From Arcuatula senhousia (lineage: Eukaryota > Mollusca > Bivalvia > Mytilida > Mytilidae), in NCBI GenBank assembly GCA_963971305.1, contig OZ020303.1:37870106-37934105 (forward strand): a stretch of DNA of 64,000 nucleotides. The letters run 5' to 3'. Of this stretch, positions 56,424-64,000 are shown one piece after another. Numbering within the stretch: position 1 is the stretch's first letter; each line of letters opens with the position of its first letter. Made by a program: the position numbers and the translations under genes. The notes beneath the pieces are model-generated. The model saw only the letters and a list, made by a program, of their open reading frames with translations. It did not search any database and had not been told where the DNA came from.

Positions 56424-58329
56424 ATGGCCCTGAATGGGCGATTGCGCCGTTCAGAAAGCTTAGAGGTAGTGAACCTCTAATACAATGTAAATGAAATAAT
56501 TTTCATAGTTGTTACAAATGCTGTTAATTTTACAGTAATAAAAATTTAGCTGCTATAAGTTTTTCATTAAAAGTCAATCCGTTAATATCACACGGCAGAA
56601 CCATTAAGACGAGAAATAATGTTGACGGACGGGACATAGACGTAAAATCCTTGAAACGGATTAAAACACAGGTAAAATACACAATTTGGGATGGATATAG
56701 TCAGAAAAGGTAAGACATTTTATTTGTTTACAAATAATAATAGAAAAACTGAAGCGTACAGTATAAAGAAAAATGAACTAGCTAAATATTTATGTTTGAA
56801 ACATTGAAATCGGCCATCTAGTTTTCGAGAACATTAACAAACCAATAGCCTACTCTCGTACTATAGCACTTCAATACGAGCAACGTGTAGCAAAAACCAC
56901 TTTTTTATGTTTTTTAAAAGTTTTGTGCTCTTTTAATGATTCTTGAAATTGAATAGGCTGTTCATTAATTTATTCACGAAGCCATGGACTGCAAAGCATG
57001 TCGCTGTCCAAGAAAAAGGGGTACATGCAAATAATCTACGTTACGGACGAATACATGCATGATTTATAATGTATCAGACAAATTGTGCGTGTAAATACTT
57101 TGTCAGCGACTGTCGTATGAACGTCGTGTCTTAACTGCAAACAACAGTCTGAGTTAAATTTATTAATATTAAATAAAAATGAATCAATATCAGTTCTGGT
57201 GCCGCCAGGTGGATGCAACAACCTTCTCCTTTCTTGTAATTGTAAGATGGCTATTGGTGTGTTCGTTCGTATGAAGCTTCATGTACGTAATGGTTTTAGT
57301 TATGTCAAAAGCTGCAGCACCATATACATGTATCTTAAAGGTCAGGGGTATGTACATCTGTAATGGTTGTCAGCATGACTTAATACATTGCTACATAAAT
57401 GACTCAAGTTAAAGTTTTTTAGATGGTTCAAATGTCTTCATCTGCAAGTGAATTGGCTAATCATGATTTGAGATTGGATAGAAAATAAATAATTTTGCGT
57501 TTTCTGTTTATTTGGATAAGTCACCAATCGTACATGTATCCAAAGTGTTACTAATGTGTGTTATGTAGGTCACCTGTTTGTTCCATTTGTCGTGAATAAC
57601 AATATTATGCATCTGCATTAACATAAATTCATCTTGACTTACATTTTCAGCATGTATACCTCTGGTTACAGTTTTTGGTAAATGTCCATAGCTAAGAATC
57701 TGCAAGTGGTAGAGAGTCGCCCTAAAGTTTTCAAGGTGTCCGTCCGTCCTATTGCCCGTCTCAACTCTTGTGAAAAATATACCTTAAACTAAAAACTTCT
57801 TACAATACAGTTCTGTACAGTTGGAAAAACTTATATAATTTTGATAGATTTTGAAAACGGGCTTTGTGAACACTTTAACGCCAAAACTATTTACAATATC
57901 CTTCTGATAAAGTTGCAGGGTAGGGTCAGTGAAGCATGTCATGATTAGTATATTAAAACATATTTCATGCAAATTCATAAAATTTGTTTGAAAAAAAAAG
58001 TTCATAGAAATTAAATCACGGATTTTCAAATTGGACTTAGTGAACAATAACTGAAAAACAACTTTTTACTAATACCGTTCTGAAAACACTTAGATGTTTG
58101 CCGACGGGACCCTTCCAGACTTTGGCAGTATTTTAGACTTTAATATAACGGGCAAGAGGATTTGCTGTTATGTGCGACTGCTTCATGTCCATGTTAATAT
58201 TAAATATAACAGTTTAATAAGTAAATGCAATTATCTGGAATGAAAACAAAAGTTGGGTTCCACTGGTAAAAGCTGAAGTAAATCTGTGTAAAACACACAT
58301 TTATTATAAATATCCGTTATTTTAGCTAT
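56424..58329. other. AT-rich stretch, no supported gene
   Basis: A minus-strand segment near 57690-57640 has an acceptor-like CCACTTGCAG, 18 open codons and a GTAAGT donor, but its phase does not fit the Mab-21 exon. GTCCGTCCGTCC near 57740 hints at a Helitron-like remnant. Confidence 0.35.
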
Positions 58330-58512
58330 ATGAATGAAGGAGGTTTTGGTGCATTTAAACCAAGTTCAACCATATTTTAAAGGCCTGTTCTAAATCAAGA
58401 CCATTGCGATCTCTTATTTTCCGGTGTGTCTGCGTTGTTTTGTTTTTCCAGTTCCACGTTTCAGATTGATTCTTCAAGTTCGGTCGTTTTGTTATTACCT
58501 TTTATTATATTT
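58330..58512 (+). mobile_element. Retroelement tail fragment, family 2
   Basis: GGAGGTTTTGGTGCATTTAA, CAAGACCATTGCGATC, TTTTCCGGTGTGTCTG and GTTCGGTCGTTTTGTTATTACC follow the order at 56095-56270. Confidence 0.6.
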
Positions 58513-59974
58513 GAATTATTTGTTGGGATTAAGTTGTTGGTTTAAACTTTGTAATATGCATTACAGAATTTATTCCGTCTGAACGCTGACATTTTGATGT
58601 TGTGGTAAATAGAGCATTAGGTAAAATAGTTTTTCCAATGATTTTTGATGTTTTGTGTTTACTATGAATTCTTAATATTAACGATGACATTATGTATTAC
58701 TTTTTGCAGTCAACATAACAAGAGTGACCTGTCTTGTATTTGTATCATCAGAACACTGTCAAATTATGTACCTCTGAATTGTATTTCAGTTACACCTGTT
58801 GACTGCAACGCAATTATTTTGCATGTATCGGTCCGTTACCAAGTTTTATTGCATGTATTAAGAGTCATTTTGTTATGCTTGAAATATATAAAAATATTGA
58901 ACGTTATTATCGGATATTGATATTTTCATTAAAACAAAACTTTATTAACTTCTTTTACTTATATAGAAGCATAACTTGCCAGATTATTACTCTGTACAGG
59001 CCTGTTTATATAAACCAGTTTGAATTGTCCGTGTCAATGTAATCAATTCGAGCACACCGTTCGTGAATAATTTAAAAATATACCATTGTGTTCGACAAAA
59101 AGAAATTAAATCCTTATACAATATGTTCTTGTTTATATACTGGGCATGTTTTTAAAGTTCGTTTCATTCATATTTTTGATATTTTCGAGATTAAAAGTTG
59201 AAAATTGACATAAACCGTGAAAAAATTGCATGTATCGTCCGTTAACAATATTTTTCTCCATAATGGTTCTGCCGTGTGAATATACTCAGAGTGATATTAA
59301 AAAAAATAATATAACGAAAAAAGATTTGTAATAAATATCAAACAAGATTAAAAACTTAATGATTTTTTATGTCACTCTTTCTATACACAATTCGATTTTA
59401 AAGACTTACATTTTTACGTGAGAAAATTATTTCAGAGACAAATTCCATTCTTTAATTTAAAATAAAGCATGCCTTCCTTGTCAAACTTAATTGTAAGTTA
59501 TAAAACTAAATTGATATTATAGTCGAAACATTGATGTGTCGTAAAGATTTAAAGCTGATAAAAAGACCCATTATTGTAGGTAATGATAAGCGTTAGGCTT
59601 AAGGGGGATCTGATAATCTCATTCAATAAAACAACGAATACTATGAATGTATTATATCTACAGTTTAGTTTATATCTTTATTAAACAAGGGCTTTAAATA
59701 GACTTTATTGAGTTGGTGACAAAACAATCAAACACGTTTTGTTCTTACATCTTTATTAGTCTTTCTATCATGTCTGGCGAGTAGTACAAATAGTAGGTTT
59801 ACAACCTTATTATATATATTCGTTTCATATGAACCATTTCTTAAAATTTAATTTACCCACACGTATATATGTTAAATTTTAAATGCTACGATCAAATTTT
59901 CTTAAAATTATAATATTGTTTGCAAGTTCAGTAAAAATATATAAAGATGATGATAAGTTACCGTGTTTCGTTTT
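58513..59974. other. AT-rich non-coding stretch
   Basis: Nothing recognised. The short frames have no protein character. Confidence 0.4.
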
Positions 59975-60180
59975 GTGCAAGATTGCAATCATTATGGAAG
60001 AGGGAGGTTTGGTGCACCATAAAAACCTGGTGTAATCTACCATTTCGTTTGAAATGCGAGTACCAAGTCAAGACCATTGCGATCTATAATTTTTCCGGTG
60101 TGTCTTCCATGTTTTGTCTTTTCTCTTGGACATTGAGATTGATCCTCGAAGTTCGGTAATTTTGTTATTACCTTAATTTA
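59975..60180 (+). mobile_element. Retroelement tail fragment, family 2
   Basis: GGAAGAGGGAGGTTTGGTGC, CATTTCGTTTGAAATGCGAG and GTTCGGTAATTTTGTTATTACC match 56091-56270. Confidence 0.6.
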
Positions 60181-60568
60181 CTGAAACAAGGTTTTGTATT
60201 TTTGTTTATTGTTATTCATTATTTACTCTGGTTACAACCTAAGTGAATTAATGCATGGTTGCTTTATATTTGAAATAAACGTTTTAAAAAACTATTTTAT
60301 TAAAGAAACAAGAAAGTTCATAATTGCAAAGGTATTGCTAGGTACAAATGTATGGTTGAAATTTGTTAAAATGTTTTCTCATGCCTACATGACACAAAAA
60401 CAACACCACGTTTACGTTGAAAAGATTAGTAACAAAGCAAGAGTCAGTTTTATTAAAAGCACTGAGCAAAAAAAGGTGATAGTGGCAAAACATTAGTCCT
60501 GTGTGTAAAATTATTTTGTGTTTGTTTTGTTCAAATAGAAAATTAAAGTTTGTTTTTGCATACAAAAA

Positions 60569-60814
60569 CGATGTCTCCCCCCGTTTCCCCAAAATAGTTC
60601 TAAGTTCAAAGGGCCATTTCTCCCACAATAATTTGAGGATCAAAATTTCCTGGTAAAATGCATAACTAAATCAAGTGTACTTCCTTTATACAAATTTTCA
60701 TTGAATTCGGTTTAGTATTTTCAGAGGAGTTGCGCTGACAAACTTTGTGATGGACAGACAGACGGACGGACACTACAAAAACAATATGTTTTCCCACAAA
60801 AGTGGGGGGAGACA
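60569..60814 (-). mobile_element. Short Helitron-like element, inverted, with GGAC run
   Basis: On the minus strand it opens ATGTCTCCCCCCACTTTTG, with a partly paired GTGGGAAAACAT, followed by GTCCGTCCGTCTG as in family C. The other end repeats ATGTCTCCCCCCG (60570). Confidence 0.5.
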
Positions 60815-61914
60815 TAATGATGAGATGTGGAATAAGTGTACGCGACACAGCTCACATAAGTAACACAAAATGGACAAAATAAAGGTTATTATAATAAAAT
60901 AAAAATGAATTGCATGTGGCGAGAAGTATAATCACAATAACATTTTTTGTGCGTTAAGCGCCTCATATTCTTATCACTTGCATAATATTGTCGACGGTCG
61001 TTTTTTTAGAATGTTCCTCGAGTTTTCCTCATTGATTCTTGATTTTTCAAAGATTTTTGTTAGCTTAAAGATAATCTATATACCTTAACACATCTTATTA
61101 GAAGATGGAGAGAAGATGAGGATATATAATTGTGACATTCAATATGATTCAATATGATTATATACACTTATAGGGTACATGTTATTGTTCAAACTGTTGT
61201 TGATATAGAAAAATGCTTGAAAATGTTTTATTAAAAATTTTGAACTTATCAATTCAAACTTTTACTATAACAAATTTAAAGTTGTTATAGTAAAGTTTGA
61301 ATTGATAAAATCAAAATTTTAATAAAACAAAAACATCACTCATTTTCCTATCTGTATATATTGCTGAGATTTTTTAGAAGTTTTCAACTAACTTGAAAAT
61401 GCTATAGTTGAAACAAAAATGAAGAAGAAAACTTTTATCTCTAGAAATGTAATAATTTAACGTAGATTTAAGAGTTCTTTGGATTTTCAAAGATCTCGGT
61501 TAACTTTTAAAGATAATCTACAAATTGAACTTCAATCAAAGCATACCTGAAGTATCGAGAAATTCAATAGCCCTTTATTTTGATGAAACTTTTAAAATCC
61601 ATGTTGGTGAAATATGAAAAAATTCAAGCTTAACGTTCTCTCTTTGTTTAATTCTTTCATGAAAAACGAAAGATTTATAATGTCACTCTTAAGAGTGTTT
61701 GGTTTTCAAACATCGGAATCTTTGATGAGCCGTATTTACTTATTTACCCAAATATGTGTCATTGTTTAGATATAATTTACCTTTAATTGACAAGTAAATA
61801 GCTGACATTGTCATGTGAAGAACTTTAAATGCTCATGAGATTATTTGTAACAAAGATTTTAAAGTTGATAGTATAATTATATGTAAAAATAGGGCATGTA
61901 ATGGGACATTAAAT
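60815..61914. other. AT-rich stretch with one long hairpin
   Basis: No gene was seen. The only clear structure is the inverted repeat at 61224-61329. Confidence 0.4.
61224..61329. repeat. Near-perfect hairpin (~47-bp arms)
   Basis: TGTTTTATTAAAAATTTTGA through TCAAACTTTTACTATAACA is mirrored by TGTTATAGTAAAGTTTGA through TTTTAATAAAACA, with a short AATTTAAAGT loop. Confidence 0.85.
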
Positions 61915-62530
61915 GATACCCCGCCACGTTATAATATCAAAAGTTCATAAAATTTGATTTCTAAGTTGCCCATCTCGAAAACTGTTTTTCGGATCATGCT
62001 TGAAATTGAACTTGACCTGTATTTTATTGTACTAAACAGCTGTGCAAAATATCATTGAAATCCTTTGACATGTTTTCAAGTTATTGGTCGGAAACTCAAA
62101 ATTTCATGAAATTTGATTTTTCAAAGTGGCCTATCTCGAAAACTATTTTTTGGATCATGCTGGAAATCGAACTTGACCTGTATTTTATTGTACTAAACAG
62201 CTGTGCAAAATATCATTCATATCCTTTAACACGTTTTCAAGCTATTGGTTGGAAACTCAAAATTTCATGAAATTTGATTTTTCAAAGTGGCCTATCTCGA
62301 AAACCACTTTTTGGATCATGCTGGAAATCGAACTTGACCTGTATTTTATTGTACTTAACAGCTGTGCAAAATATCATTCAAATCCTTTGACGCGTTTTCA
62401 AGTTATTGGTCGGAAACCTTCGGGGGACGGACAGACGGACGGACAGACGGACGGACGGACGGACGGACAGACACCGAAAAAAAATGAGGGTATAACATAA
62501 TACCCTGCCACTTCGTGTGGCGGGGTATAA
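61915..62530 (-). mobile_element. Helitron-like family E, inverted, with three ~161-bp monomers
   Basis: On the minus strand it opens ATACCCCGCCACACGAAG with the paired GTGGCAGGGTAT, then a GTCCGTCCGTCC run (62430-62472). Three monomers follow, sharing TATCTCGAAAACTATTTTT, GAACTTGACCTGTATTTTA and AACAGCTGTGCAAAATATC. The far end carries GTGGCGGGGTATC (61918-61930). Confidence 0.6.
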
Positions 62531-63061
62531 AAAAAGAGAAAACTAAAGTTGGTGATATTCTGTCATTACAACTTCAGAAAACCTGTTTTAAAAACACGTG
62601 CTAACTTTAAAGAATCAAACAAATAAATAAACAAGTTTTTTTCCCATTATTAAAATTGATCTGCTTTTAGCTTCTATAACGACGTTTTGTTGGTTAGCTT
62701 TACTCCCAAGAAGCGCGAACTGGGTTATTTTGTAACGGCTGGTGGTAGGAAAAATTACATGGTATTGTCCCGACAATGGCGACCGGTCTATCTATTGATA
62801 ATAATTATAAAATCTACCTCTTGTGGTACAGTTAAAATCCATCAAGAAATTAATCCAAAACTGCAAGAACAATATATTAACGAGACTTCATGCTATAAAA
62901 TTGCCTAGTGAGGTTGCACTATAATTTCAAAAAGGACAAAAACAATACCAACTGTTAAACGTAACTCAAACAGGTGTGTCAAGTCTCTGGCTTATGGTGA
63001 CTGAATTACAAATACTTTAAAATTTTAATTGGCAATAAATGTATTAATGTCATAAAAAACA
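62531..63061. other. AT-rich non-coding stretch
   Basis: A 73-codon plus frame (62687-62908) has no recognisable motif and is not supported as a gene. Confidence 0.35.
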
Positions 63062-63566
63062 GTTAGTTAGTTAGTTATTGCTTTACTCCCAAGCAGCACG
63101 ATTTCGGCTATATCCGGGAGATGAACATGAAAGTGGTGATACATGAAATGACGATGAAGTGGAGCAAAATGGGGACACAAGGCCAATCGGGTAGGAGAGT
63201 TTTGACTGCCACTGGAAAAAGGATTGATGGGAAGGGACGGGAAATTTCGCCTCCTGCATGGGGATCCTACGGGTCCTACTCTTACCGAGACCTGCAGCAG
63301 GGTTCTTTAACGTGCGAGGAACGTGACATTTTTCCCAACACGGTGCACCACTATGGTTTGCGGTCAGGGTTTCCGCATTATCGTCTGACGACCCCGCATC
63401 TCTCGATGTCAGGGCTGCCCCATTCAACCACCTGGGGCACACATCCCAGTCGCTTTGTGGGCAAAGCGGCCTTGCCCGATGTCAGGTTTCTGAGCGCTCT
63501 TTAGTGGACTTTTACCGACAAGCTTAGCGCTGCTGCGAGCCTATTCGCCACCCGGAACCCGCACGA
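63062..63566 (-). mobile_element. SINE family B, near full length, inverted
   Basis: On the minus strand it runs from CGTGCGGGTTCCGGGTGGCG to the AACTAACTAACT tail, matching 35658-36174. TCATAAAAAACA (left) and TCATAATAAACA (right) are a likely target duplication. The 119- and 127-codon frames are repeat artefacts. Confidence 0.85.
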
Positions 63567-63589
63567 GATCATAATAAACAGGAATTGTA

Positions 63590-64000
63590 TGATAATACAT
63601 TGTAAATAAAGGTAATAACAAAACTACCGAACTTGAATGATCAATCTCATAGTCCAGAGAAAACGACAAAAACGAATCAGTCATACCGGAGAATTGGTGG
63701 ATCGCAATGGTCCTGACTTGGTACAGGCATTTCAAACGAAATGGTGGGTTAAACCAGGTTTTAAGGCACCAAACCTCCCACTTCGATTGCGATCTTAGGA
63801 TCCGGTAATGACCATAGAACACAACATAGTTGTGAGACACAATAGGGATATTGAGGTGATCATCTCAGTACATCAGACCAGTCAAACACTAATTAAAACA
63901 ATTAACTATCATATCTTTTAACTCAATTTTGAACTTTTCTACTAGTGCCTGATAACGAAGAAAGAATTTTTTTAGTGATCGTATGAGAAGTATTTTCTTA
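63590..64000 (-). pseudogene. Retroelement family 2, inverted copy, runs off the window
   Basis: Its minus strand repeats about 55900-56280 (RT-type C-terminus end, stop, tail), including TCCCTATTGTGTCTCACAAC. It is a closely similar inverted partner of the copy at 55738, about 8 kb away. Confidence 0.6.

Noticed and set aside
57640..57690. Possible 18-codon upstream exon of the Mab-21 gene (minus strand)
   Set aside because: Good splice-like ends, but phase 0 at its 3' end does not join the phase-2 start at 55667, and the other frames contain stops.
1..64000. tRNA, rRNA, riboswitch or prokaryotic operon signals
   Set aside because: None could be recognised; the spliced genes and repeat types are those of an animal nuclear genome.

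Overview
The window looks like nuclear DNA from a marine bivalve mollusc, most likely a mussel such as Mytilus. It is AT-rich and gene-poor, with genes in small exons and long introns, and most of the sequence is layered mobile DNA. The organism call is an inference: I see bivalve-style SINEs, Helitron-like elements with central tandem repeats, and a gene of many thrombospondin repeats plus a chitin-binding domain. No rRNA, tRNA, CRISPR or bacterial operon structure was seen.

Layout. 1-4.6 kb: fragments of retroelement 3' ends, a 5'-truncated SINE and a Helitron-like terminus. 4.65-19.16 kb: a tandem array of a 359-bp unit (about 12.7 copies), cut in two by a 9,943-bp element (7867-17809). 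That element has ~560-bp terminal inverted repeats starting CACTATG, ~60-bp subterminal repeats and a TAA target duplication, as in CACTA (En/Spm-type) transposons. It has no visible transposase and carries a secreted EF-hand coding sequence that looks retroposed (14883-15272). 19.2-34.97 kb: nested repeats, including a Helitron-like copy hit by a SINE and by a TA-flanked MITE, and a gag-only LTR retrotransposon (26515-30493, TSD GTTA) whose 3' LTR was split by a 1.87-kb Helitron-like insertion.

35.0-47.3 kb (+): the clearest gene, ten exons encoding nine thrombospondin type-1 repeats and a C-terminal chitin-binding domain (CBM14/peritrophin-A), about 580 residues in view. Its 5' end, presumably with a signal peptide, was not found. 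Its introns hold SINEs and Helitron-like elements. The last coding codons and 3' UTR are partly duplicated downstream, and that copy is split by a 1.2-kb MITE. 54.46-55.67 kb (-): a large coding exon of a Mab-21-domain protein, with a layout closest to the mitochondrial dynamics proteins MIEF1/2 (MiD51/49). The rest, to 64 kb, is AT-rich sequence with retroelement tails, Helitron-like elements and an inverted SINE.

The two firm genes have no evident functional link: one protein is probably extracellular and matrix- or chitin-associated, the other intracellular. The most unusual object is the CACTA-like element with its EF-hand cargo, because its insertion history can be read exactly from the interrupted array.
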